Source of the DNA: Desulfobacter sp.
GTDB taxonomy: Bacteria; Desulfobacterota; Desulfobacteria; Desulfobacterales; Desulfobacteraceae
Direction of reading: 5' to 3'
NCBI GenBank assembly: GCA_028768545.1
Contig: CP054838.1
Coordinates: 3,841,001-3,905,000 of the forward strand
DNA: 64,000 nt
Shown in pieces: positions 9,000 to 16,857 of this stretch. How positions within the stretch are numbered: the stretch's first letter is position 1; the number at the start of each line of letters is the position of its first letter. The position numbers were made by a program, and so were the translations under genes. Under the pieces are notes generated by a model. It saw only the letters and a program-made list of their open reading frames with translations, made no database searches and was not told where the DNA came from.

Positions 9000-10310
9000 C
9001 AGTAGTGTCCGGTTAGGTTGTTGCATATAAAAAGCATCTAAAATCATTGAAAAAACAGTCGGTTTTGTGTTGACAAATGTGCGTAAAAATTTTTGTGCGC
9101 CTTGAAAATTTAACTCAAGGAGCTCAAATGACGCACATCTCAGTCCCTAAAAAACAACTACGGTCCCTGAACTTTGACAATTTCAGGTGCCCTCTGATAA
9201 AGTCACTTTCAAAAGCACCGGAATTACAATCTCGAGGAGACCGCCCTTTAAAAATGACATTCGAAGACCAGATAAATGCTTTGGTTTATTTCCATCTTCA
9301 GGAGCACAAGTCTGCCCGACATTTAATTCAGGATCTCAAGGAGAATGTTTTTGCTAAAGAAAATATTGCGCCAGACGGTGGTATCAGCCGTAGTAGTTTC
9401 TGTGAAGCCATCAATCACAGGGGACTCGAACAACTGCAATTTATCTTTGAGGATCTTTATAAACAGGCTCTTGAGTGTCATCCGGGTGAACACGCCGAGT
9501 TAGGAGAGTTGGTTTCCATTGACGGTAGTCTCATAAATGCAGTCCTTTCAATGCACTGGGCGAACTACAGAAAAGGAAGTAAAAAAGCCAAAGTACATTG
9601 CGGATTTGACATTAATCACGGAATCCCAAACAAAATCTTTTTGACTGAAGGCAACGGCGCTGAACGCACTTTTGTTCCCAAAATACTTTCCAAGGGGCAA
9701 ACAGGTGTTATGGATCGTGGATATCAATCCCATAAAGAATTTGACCTGCTTCAGGAGCAAGGCAAACATTTTGTCTGCCGTATAAAAACCAGGACAACAA
9801 GAACAATTATTGATAACCACGAGACCCCTTCCGACAGCTACATTTTTTATGATGCACTGGTTAAACTTGGTACTCCGAATCAAAACCAGACGAAAAGGCC
9901 TGTTCGGGTTGTTGGCTATAAAATTGCTGGCGTCAAATACTATGTGGCAACTGACAGGCATGATTTAACAGCGGAACAAATAGCAACAATTTATAAACTC
10001 CGGTGGACCATTGAGGATTTTTTCAAATGGTGGAAAGAACATCTGAAGGTATATCATCTCATTGCCCGCAGTGAATACGGCCTTATGGTTCAGATTCTTG
10101 GCGGCCTTATCACTTACCTGTTACTGGCAATCCATTGCCAAAAACAGTTTAATGAAAAGGTCACGATCAAAAGAGTTCGGCAGCTGCGAACCGCCATTCT
10201 AAATGACCTGTTTGGCTGCGAGGAGCAGGGCTCTCATAGTTCAAACAGGGACAATATTGTCAAAGATCAAAAAATTATTGAGCAAGCAAAAACCTAACCG
10301 GACATCACTG
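9000..10310 (+). mobile_element. IS4-family insertion sequence, copy 1 (1311 bp)
   Basis: The ends are CAGTAGTGTCCGGTTAGG at the left and the complement of CAGTGATGTCCGGTTAGG at the right. Boundaries were fixed by comparison with copies 2 and 3 in this window, which have perfect 9-bp target duplications. Copy 1 has no matching duplication: flanks are GGTCTAATC (left) and AGTCAAAAT (right). This suggests an adjacent deletion or rearrangement after insertion. The right end truncates a DUF3781-like gene. Confidence 0.92.
9128..10297 (+). CDS. IS4-family transposase (copy 1, intact)
   Basis: A 389-residue DDE transposase. Candidate catalytic residues are Asp in VSIDGSLINAV, Asp in GVMDRGYQSHKEF and Glu in the Y-(2)-R-(3)-E-(6)-K signature YKLRWTIEDFFKWWK, which defines the IS4 family. 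AAGGAG lies about eight bases before ATG 9128; the upstream in-frame ATG at 9077 has no such site. The gene fills the element. It is identical in reading to copy 2 apart from a few residues and should be functional. Confidence 0.93.
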   Translation: MTHISVPKKQLRSLNFDNFRCPLIKSLSKAPELQSRGDRPLKMTFEDQINALVYFHLQEHKSARHLIQDLKENVFAKENIAPDGGISRSSFCEAINHRGLEQLQFIFEDLYKQALECHPGEHAELGELVSIDGSLINAVLSMHWANYRKGSKKAKVHCGFDINHGIPNKIFLTEGNGAERTFVPKILSKGQTGVMDRGYQSHKEFDLLQEQGKHFVCRIKTRTTRTIIDNHETPSDSYIFYDALVKLGTPNQNQTKRPVRVVGYKIAGVKYYVATDRHDLTAEQIATIYKLRWTIEDFFKWWKEHLKVYHLIARSEYGLMVQILGGLITYLLLAIHCQKQFNEKVTIKRVRQLRTAILNDLFGCEEQGSHSSNRDNIVKDQKIIEQAKT

Positions 10311-10526
10311 AGTCAAAATAGCATTATATTCAAAACATTTGAAATAATAATTTTTCCCTTTTGTTTCTATTTTCTCCAAAGGTGTCGCCAACACAATTTT
10401 TTTTAGATATTCCTCTGTTTCGCCATCGGTAAAATGGATAACCCCAAGATTTTTTTTTATTCTCAAAAATCCCAAAGAGGTATTTTTGAATTGACCGGCG
10501 ATTGATGTTCTCAAGGTTTCATCCAT
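10305..10526 (-). pseudogene. DUF3781-like small protein, 3' end cut by IS4 copy 1
   Basis: From ATG 10526 (AAAGGGGAT upstream) the frame runs 73 residues into the IS end. The last codon, CAG, and the stop, TGA, belong to the IS terminus. The body (SLGFLRIKKNL, then IETKGKNYYF) resembles DUF3781, a short family whose usual C-terminus (an asparagine followed by a YTIITAH-like stretch) is missing here. The natural end has therefore been replaced by the IS. The function of DUF3781 is unknown. The family assignment is from memory of its pattern and should be treated as moderate. Confidence 0.5.
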
Positions 10527-10553
10527 TTTATCCCCTTTGGTTTTAGTTCTCAC

Positions 10554-10955
10554 TGTTTACAAGGTTTTACCCCCCGCGTCACCAACGACATCCTGTGCAT
10601 TCAGCGTGTTGGAATCTAAAAACATGAATCAAGGTGCACCCCAGCCTTTAATTTTTAAAGGGCTGTTTTGGGGGCCGCCCCCTCAATCCCAGGCTATTTT
10701 TCGGTTTTTTAAAATTATTTCATATTTTCAGTCTATTGACCAGGTTTGAAGATAAGGTTTTGCAGATTAAACGTCCGGCGCAACTTGCTTCCGGCGGCCG
10801 GGGGTGACACGGACAGGCGGGCCGAAAGCCACTAATCCAAGCCCATATGAACAGACCAAGATCCGGATTATTAGCCAGACCTTAAAATAGTTTATACTTG
10901 CAGAAGGCAAAATTCATATAAAAACAAACAAAGGGCCTCGGCAATGGAAACAAAA
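10554..10955. other. About 400 bp without a recognisable gene
   Basis: This stretch lies between the DUF3781-like start and the symporter terminator. A 70-codon frame at 10537-10749 lacks a ribosome site and looks accidental. The part near 10770-10840 is GC-rich with several CCGG-type short inverted repeats and may form RNA structure, but I do not recognise a riboswitch or ncRNA class in it. Confidence 0.4.
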
Positions 10956-10996
10956 AAAATACCCTGCCCGGTCAAAAGGACCGGGCAGGGTATTTT
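10956..10996 (-). terminator. Rho-independent terminator of the symporter gene, displaced by IS4 copy 2
   Basis: An 18-bp perfect stem (10956-10973 with 10979-10996; core TACCCTGCCCGGTC) closes a five-base loop. Read on the minus strand it is followed by eight T. It lies about 50 bp past the original stop codon of the alanine/glycine symporter (11049-11051) and is now separated from that gene by the 1311-bp IS. Confidence 0.85.
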
Positions 10997-11059
10997 GCAC
11001 TTTTTCAAAATTCAGGATGGTTTTACCCGAATTTTTCCAGCAGATCGTTTATTTAAAAT

Positions 11060-12370
11060 CAGTGATGTCCGGTTAGGTTTTTGCTTGCTCAATAATTTTT
11101 TGATCTTTGACAATATTGTCCCTGTTTGAACTATGAGAGCCCTGCTCCTCGCAGCCAAACAGGTCATTTAGAATGGCGGTTCGCAGCTGCCGAACTCTTT
11201 TGATCGTGACCTTTTCATTAAACTGTTTTTGGCAATGGATTGCCAGTAACAGGTAAGTGATAAGGCCGCCAAGAATCTGAACCATAAGGCCGTATTCACT
11301 GCGGGCAATGAGATGATATACCTTCAGATGTTCTTTCCACCATTTGAAAAAATCCTCAATGGTCCACCGGAGTTTATAAATTGTTGCTATTTGTTCCGCT
11401 GTTAAATCATGCCTGTCAGTTGCCACATAGTATTTGACGCCAGCAATTTTATAGCCAACAACCCGAACAGGCCTTTTCGTCTGGTTTTGATTCGGAGTAC
11501 CAAGTTTAACCAGTGCATCATAAAAAATGTAGCTGTCGGAAGGGGTCTCGTGGTTATCAATAATTGTTCTTGTTGTCCTGGTTTTTATACGGCAGACAAA
11601 ATGTTTGCCTTGCTCCTGAAGCAGGTCAAATTCTTTATGGGATTGATATCCACGATCCATAACACCTGTTTGCCCCTTGGAAACTATTTTGGGAACAAAG
11701 GTGCGTTCAGCGCCGTTGCCTTCAGTCAAAAAGATTTTGTTTGGGATTCCGTGATTAATGTCAAATCCGCAATGTACTTTGGCTTTTTTACTTCCTTTTC
11801 TGTAGTTCGCCCAGTGCATTGAAAGGACTGCATTTATGAGACTACCGTCAATGGAAACCAACTCTCCTAACTCGGCGTGTTCACCCGGATGACACTCAAG
11901 AGCCTGTTTATAAAGATCCTCAAAGATAAATTGCAGTTGTTCGAGTCCCCTGTGATTGATGGCTTCACAGAAACTACTACGGCTGATACCACCGTCTGGC
12001 GCAATATTTTCTTTAGCAAAAACATTCTCCTTGAGATCCTGAATTAAATGTCGGGCAGACTTGTGCTCCTGAAGATGGAAATAAACCAAAGCATTTATCT
12101 GGTCTTCGAATGTCATTTTTAAAGGGCGGTCTCCTCGAGATTGTAATTCCGGTGCTTTTGAAAGTGACTTTATCAGAGGGCACCTGAAATTGTCAAAGTT
12201 CAGGGACCGTAGTTGTTTTTTAGGGACTGAGATGTGCGTCATTTGAGCTCCTTGAGTTAAATTTTCAAGGAGCTCAAAAATTTTTACGCACATTTGTCAA
12301 CACAAAACCGACTGTTTTTTCAATGATTTTAGATGCTTTTTATATGCAACAACCTAACCGGACACTACTG
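11060..12370 (-). mobile_element. IS4-family insertion sequence, copy 2 (1311 bp, inverted relative to copy 1)
   Basis: The same element as copy 1 in the opposite orientation. It is flanked by the perfect 9-bp target duplication ATTTAAAAT (11051-11059 and 12371-12379), which shows a simple insertion. It landed in the final codons of the symporter gene. Copies 1 and 2 form large inverted repeats around 749 bp, so inversion of that stretch is possible, but the intact duplication argues that it has not happened since copy 2 arrived. Confidence 0.95.
11073..12242 (-). CDS. IS4-family transposase (copy 2, intact)
   Basis: A 389-residue transposase nearly identical to copy 1 (for example PKIVSKG instead of PKILSKG), with the same DDE residues and the same AAGGAG ribosome site before ATG 12242. 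A short block of differences lies just upstream of the start (GAGCTCC in place of GTGCGCC). Confidence 0.93.
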   Translation of the reverse strand: MTHISVPKKQLRSLNFDNFRCPLIKSLSKAPELQSRGDRPLKMTFEDQINALVYFHLQEHKSARHLIQDLKENVFAKENIAPDGGISRSSFCEAINHRGLEQLQFIFEDLYKQALECHPGEHAELGELVSIDGSLINAVLSMHWANYRKGSKKAKVHCGFDINHGIPNKIFLTEGNGAERTFVPKIVSKGQTGVMDRGYQSHKEFDLLQEQGKHFVCRIKTRTTRTIIDNHETPSDSYIFYDALVKLGTPNQNQTKRPVRVVGYKIAGVKYYVATDRHDLTAEQIATIYKLRWTIEDFFKWWKEHLKVYHLIARSEYGLMVQILGGLITYLLLAIHCQKQFNEKVTIKRVRQLRTAILNDLFGCEEQGSHSSNRDNIVKDQKIIEQAKT

Positions 12371-13706
12371 ATTTAAAATAGGATTTTGTTTCCCTGACAA
12401 TGACCGGTGTCAAAAGCAAAAGACCGATGAGGTTTGGAATGGCCATCAAGCCGTTAAAGGTATCAGAAAGGTTCCATACAAATCCCAATTTGGCAATAGC
12501 GCCCACACCGACAAAGAGGACAAATACCATGCGGTAGGGTTTAACAGCGCCTTCGCCGAAAAGATATTCTATGGATTTTTCACCATAATAGCACCAGCCT
12601 AAAATTGTGGAATAGGCAAAAAGCATAAGTCCCACGGTAACAATATAGGCACCGCCCGGAATACCGGCCTGGAAAGCGGTGGTGGTTAATTCAGCGCCGG
12701 TCTGCCCGGAATTCCAGGCACCTGTCAGGATCAGGACCAGCCCGGTCATGGTGCAGACAACGATTGTATCGATAAAGGTCTGAGTCATGGATACCAAGGC
12801 CTGGGAAACCGGGTGCTTGGTCTGGGCAGCGGCAGCGGCAATGGGTGCGCTTCCAAGACCGGATTCATTGGAGAAGACCCCCCGGGCAACCCCCATTCGA
12901 ATGGCCAGCATGACAGATGCGCCGGCAAATCCCCCGGTTGCAGCCGTGGGATTAAAGGCCTGTTTGACAATCAATGCCAGGGCATCGGGAACCCCGCCAA
13001 GATTCATCAGGATAATGGCCATGGAACCGATAACGTAAAATACGATCATAATGGGAACCAAGGTGCCGGTGACCCTTCCAATTTTTTTAATGCCCCCCAG
13101 GACGACAAAACCGGTCAGGGCCATAAGCACCAGGCCGGTAACAAAGGGCGGTATGTGAAATGTGGCTTCCACGGCATCGGCCACGGAATTTGACTGAACC
13201 ATGTTTCCGATACCAAAGGCTGCAATGGCGGCAAATACGGCAAAAACCGTTCCCAGCCAGGGCATGTTCAACCCTTTTGAAATATAGTACATGGGCCCGC
13301 CACACATTTCCCCTTTTGCATCTTTTTCCCGGTATTTGACCGCCAATACCGCTTCGGAATACTTTGTGGCCATGCCCACAAGCCCTGTGACCCACATCCA
13401 GAACAATGCCCCCGGTCCTCCGGCCGCAATGGCTGTGGCCACACCGGCAATATTACCGGTTCCTACGGTGGCGGACAAGGCCGTCATCAATGCTTGAAAA
13501 TGAGAAATATCACCCGGCTCGTCTGTGTCTTCCTTTTTTTTGATCAAGGCCAGATAAAGGGAATGGCCCAGCTTGGTGAATTGAAGTCCCTTTAGGGAAA
13601 AAGTCAGCCAGAAACCGGTTCCTACCAATAGAATCAACATGGGCGGCCCCCAGGCAAAAGCGCCGATTTTTCCAACAATTGCATCTAACGTAGTTAACAG
13701 GTCCAT
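12354..13706 (-). CDS. Sodium:alanine/glycine symporter (AGCS family), C-terminus altered by IS
   Basis: A 450-residue membrane protein of the AGCS (AlsT/DagA) family, which imports alanine or glycine with Na+. Family hallmarks are [24 protein letters not shown] near the N-terminus, [11 protein letters not shown], and [23 protein letters not shown] in the middle. AGGGAGG lies about eight bases before ATG 13706. IS4 copy 2 inserted in the last codons. Before insertion the protein ended KSYFK followed by TAA (stop at 11049-11051); now five residues, SVVSG, and a TAG from the IS end are added. The change is small, so the transporter probably still works, but its mRNA now runs into the IS. Nearby gcv genes suggest glycine as a substrate (inference). 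Confidence 0.9.
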   Translation of the reverse strand: MDLLTTLDAIVGKIGAFAWGPPMLILLVGTGFWLTFSLKGLQFTKLGHSLYLALIKKKEDTDEPGDISHFQALMTALSATVGTGNIAGVATAIAAGGPGALFWMWVTGLVGMATKYSEAVLAVKYREKDAKGEMCGGPMYYISKGLNMPWLGTVFAVFAAIAAFGIGNMVQSNSVADAVEATFHIPPFVTGLVLMALTGFVVLGGIKKIGRVTGTLVPIMIVFYVIGSMAIILMNLGGVPDALALIVKQAFNPTAATGGFAGASVMLAIRMGVARGVFSNESGLGSAPIAAAAAQTKHPVSQALVSMTQTFIDTIVVCTMTGLVLILTGAWNSGQTGAELTTTAFQAGIPGGAYIVTVGLMLFAYSTILGWCYYGEKSIEYLFGEGAVKPYRMVFVLFVGVGAIAKLGFVWNLSDTFNGLMAIPNLIGLLLLTPVIVRETKSYFKSVVSG

Positions 13707-13784
13707 AATGATTTCCTCCCTTAAAGATTAAATTTTCCCAGAATCCTTTTTCTGGAATTTCATGTTCTCTGTTTCTCTGTATGA

Positions 13785-13807
13785 CTTCACTATTTGTGCC
13801 AGATGAC
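13785..13807 (-). promoter_or_regulatory. Weak sigma-54 promoter candidate before the symporter
   Basis: On the minus strand TGGCAC, a perfect -24 element, is followed at the expected distance by GTGA instead of the consensus TTGC. It lies about 80 bp before the symporter start, next to a sigma-54 activator gene. The -12 mismatch makes this speculative. Confidence 0.2.
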
Positions 13808-13892
13808 AAACCAATGGAAAATTAAAATTTTTAAGCATAAAAACAGATATTTACATAAAAATTTAAGCACTAATTTGTGAATACAAAAGAAA

Positions 13893-13919
13893 AGAAAAAC
13901 CGGGTCATTTTAACCCGGC
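13893..13919 (-). terminator. Rho-independent terminator after the sigma-54 response regulator
   Basis: On the minus strand the stem CCGGGT/ACCCGG with a seven-base loop is followed by TTTTTCTTTTCTTTT. It lies 113 bp past the stop of the regulator. The remainder of the 325-bp gap 13707-14031 shows no gene. Confidence 0.75.
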
Positions 13920-15261
13920 CCAAAGGAATGGAAGCGATGCAGATGGATTTAGGAGCAAAACAATTATGAAATCAAGTGCTTATAGGATTTGTGTCAAAAA
14001 GATACGATTGGGTCATATTGACACACCAAAATTACGCCGATGGTAATTTTATCTCATAGGATTTCAATTTCCTGTGAAGGGTTTTCCGCCCGATTCCAAG
14101 AATCCCGGCAGCCCGGGTCTGATTATTTTTCACGCTCTCCATCACCCGTAAAATATGAAACTGCTCCAATTTTGCCAGGGGCCAGGTGATGGCATCGTCA
14201 TTGGTTGGATCATCATTGGCCTGGGCAGGGGGGTCGTCACCCGCAGAGACTCTGAAGGATGCGCTTTTCAACCGCTCGGTTTTTTCCATGAGAACAGCTG
14301 CGGCAATCATATTTTTCAATTCCCTGACATTTCCTGGAAATGTGTAATTCAATAAATAAGATTCTGCCCTTCTTTCTATTCCGGATATTTGCTTGCCTGT
14401 TTCAGCTGCAAACTGGGCCATGAAAAGTTTGGACAGCGGAAGGATATCTGCTTTGCGCTCCCGCAACGGGGGGATGTCGATATGAAACATATTCAGCCGG
14501 TGAAACAGATCTGCCCGGAATCGTTTTTTCGCAATTTCATCCATCACATCCTTATTTGTTGCGGCAAGCACCCTTACATCCACATCCACGGTTCTGGTAC
14601 TGCCCACCCTGTAGAATTCTTTTTCCTGGATCACCCGCAGCAGACCGCTTTGGAGAGTGACATCCAAATCTGTAATCTCGTCTAAAAACAGGGTGCCGGC
14701 TCCGGCCGCTTCAAAAAAGCCCTTTTTATCCATGGCAGCACCGGTGTATGCCCCTTTTTTATGGCCAAACAACTCATCCTTGAACAGGGTTTCGCTGACA
14801 GCTCCCATATTCACAGCAACAAAAGGACCGTCGGACCGGTTACTCAAATCATGAATTTTCCGGGCCACCATTTCTTTTCCGGTTCCTGATTCCCCGGTGA
14901 TCACCACTGAATAATCAGTGGGCGCCACCATTTCAACCTGGCGCAGCACCCTGGCCATGGCATGATCCGTGGCCACCATGTCTTTGAAAAGTTCCGGATG
15001 GGTCAGTGCTGACAGGGATCTTTTTCGCTCATACAAAGAAAGTCCCTGTCGAAGACAATACCGTTCCTGGGCCCACTGAATCAAAATGATCAGTTTTTCA
15101 TACTGCACAGGCTTGGTTAAATAGTCGTAGGCCCCGACTTTCATGGCGGATACGGCAGAACTGATATCATCACTGGCAGTCACCATCACACATTCAATGT
15201 CATAATAGCTGGCCTTGATCTGTTTTAACAATTCCATGCCTGAAATATGGGGCATATAATC

Positions 15262-16712
15262 GGGAATGTTCAGAATTCTGTGTCACGGTTTCGGTTCCCG
15301 GATCTGCCTCAGCGCCAGCGGAAGTAAAAGTCAGGTCCGAGAATGGGCCTTCAATCAGCCACGTCGGAGGAGTTGACTTTTGCTGGAGCGGAGTTCCTGG
15401 AACCATCTTTTCCATCTGTAAATAAATCCCTATCAAATTCCCAGCTCTTTATCCAGCCGGCCTTCAAAGAAAATTGCCAACTGGGAAATTGTCAGTGACC
15501 AATTTTGAATCGGCATTGTCCATTTTTTACTGGCGTTCTGGATCCCCATGTAAAGCAGCTTTAACAGGCTGTCCTGGTTCGGGAATGATCCCTTTGTTTT
15601 GGTCAGTTTTCGAAACTGTCGATGCACAGCCTCAATGGTATTTGTGGTGTATATTATCCGTCGAATCTCTTCTGGATATTTAAAGAAATGACTGAGGCGT
15701 TCCCAGTTGTTCCGCCAGGATTTTATCACAATCGGGTATTTGTCATTCCATTTATTTTCCAAGATATCCAGTTCTTCTTCGGCCAGATCCTTATTGACCG
15801 CTTTATAAACACGTTTTAGATCTGCCATAAATTCCTTTTTATTTTTGGAACCAACGTATTTCAATGAATTTCGGATCTGGTGGACTACGCAGAGTTGAAC
15901 TTCTGTGTCCGGGAATATGGTCTCAATGGCCTCGGGTAAACCTTTTAGACCATCAACACAGGCAATCAGGATATCTTTTACCCCTCGGTTTGAAAGGTCT
16001 GTTAACACCTGCAGCCAGAAGTTCGCACCCTCATTCTCGGATATGTACAGCCCAAGAACCTCTTTGCGGCCCTCGATATTCACCCCAAGAATTGTGTAAA
16101 CGGCTTTGCTGCCGACCTTTCCGTTTTCTCGTACTTTATAATGTATGGCATCAAGCCATACGATTGGGTACACATTTTCCAACGGCCTGGCCTGCCATTC
16201 TTTGACGGTATGGATGATTTTATCGGTAATGGTGCTCAGAGTGGCATTTGAAATCTCAAGTCCATAGATTTCCTGTAAATGGGAAGCCATATCATTATAA
16301 CTCATGCCCAGGCCGTAAAGGGCTATTATCTTTCTTTCAATTTCATCGCTGAGCGTTGTCTGATGTTTTTTGACGATCTGTGGAGAGAAGGTTCCGGCCC
16401 TGTCACGCGGGGTTTCCAGCTCAAATTTACCATCCAGGGATTTAATGGTCTTTTTGCTTTTTCCATTACGGCGGTTGGCAGAAACTTCCTGCCCGAGATG
16501 GGACTCCAACTCTCCTTCAAGAACAGCTTCAGCAAGATTTTTGATTAATGATGTAAGGACGCCGCCCTTACCTGTGAAGGGTTTACCTTCCTGGATGCCT
16601 TTAAGGGCTTTTTGAAAATCAAATTCGGTGTTTTCTTCGGTCATGTCAGTTCTCCTTATTTAGCTGAGTATATCAGCTTTCATTCAACTGACACAGAATT
16701 TTGAACGCCCTC
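15262..16712 (-). mobile_element. IS256-family insertion sequence, copy A (1451 bp)
   Basis: The ends are GGGAATGTTCAGAATTC at the left and the complement of GAGGGCGTTCAAAATTC at the right, shared with copy B at 35.6-38.4 kb. The right flank begins GCATAATC (16713-16720) and the left flank ends GCATATAATC (15252-15261), an 8-bp target duplication with two extra bases in one copy. It sits three codons after the phosphoacceptor Asp of the response regulator. Confidence 0.92.
15433..16644 (-). CDS. IS256-family (Mutator-type) transposase, intact
   Basis: 403 residues. The mutator transposase core is clear: candidate DDE residues lie in PIVWLDAIHYKV, LIACVDGLKGLPEA and TTNTIEAVHRQFRKLTK. CVVHQIRNSLKYV is the conserved C/H segment of the family. 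The length is typical. GGAG lies about eight bases before the ATG. The intact frame suggests that this copy can supply transposase for copy B. Confidence 0.95.
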   Translation of the reverse strand: MTEENTEFDFQKALKGIQEGKPFTGKGGVLTSLIKNLAEAVLEGELESHLGQEVSANRRNGKSKKTIKSLDGKFELETPRDRAGTFSPQIVKKHQTTLSDEIERKIIALYGLGMSYNDMASHLQEIYGLEISNATLSTITDKIIHTVKEWQARPLENVYPIVWLDAIHYKVRENGKVGSKAVYTILGVNIEGRKEVLGLYISENEGANFWLQVLTDLSNRGVKDILIACVDGLKGLPEAIETIFPDTEVQLCVVHQIRNSLKYVGSKNKKEFMADLKRVYKAVNKDLAEEELDILENKWNDKYPIVIKSWRNNWERLSHFFKYPEEIRRIIYTTNTIEAVHRQFRKLTKTKGSFPNQDSLLKLLYMGIQNASKKWTMPIQNWSLTISQLAIFFEGRLDKELGI

Positions 16713-16857
16713 GCATAATCAGATCAAGCAAAACAAGCTGAAACCAGAGCGGGTTCGGGCATACCGGCACTGACGAACACTTCTTTTAGGGTCAGCAAAA
16801 AGCCTTTGTCATCATCAACAATCAAAATGGGGGTGTTTTGATCCGGCATATACTCCA

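Larger units (their letters stand above)
14032..16849 (-). pseudogene. Sigma-54-dependent response regulator, broken by an IS256-family element and an internal deletion
   Basis: The gene starts at ATG 16849 with MPDQNTPILIVDDDKGFLLT (receiver acidic pocket). It loses its frame after PALVS, resumes in another frame as LVLLDLIM, where Asp is the expected phosphoacceptor, and is then cut by the IS at 15262-16712. The remainder (ATG 15255, MPHISGMELLKQIK...) keeps the rest of the receiver, an AAA+ domain with GESGTGKE (Walker A), the GAYTGA sigma-54 contact loop and a C-terminal Fis-type helix-turn-helix (RAAGILGIGRKTLHRKLK). About 20 receiver residues around alpha-2 seem to be missing before the IS. 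It lies eight bp after the hybrid kinase gene and was surely its partner. As it stands it cannot give a normal phospho-regulated protein, though an AAA+/HTH fragment could be made. Confidence 0.85.

Noticed and set aside
10537..10749. A 70-codon plus-strand frame
   Set aside because: No ribosome site, odd composition, overlaps the start region of the opposite DUF3781-like gene.
10770..10840. GC-rich stretch that might be a c-di-GMP or cobalamin riboswitch
   Set aside because: Only isolated similarity (GAAAGCCAC); the conserved helices and tetraloop receptor could not be found.
9000..12370. A composite transposon formed by the two inverted IS4 copies
   Set aside because: Copy 2 has its own complete target duplication and copy 1 has none matching, so the pair did not move as one unit.
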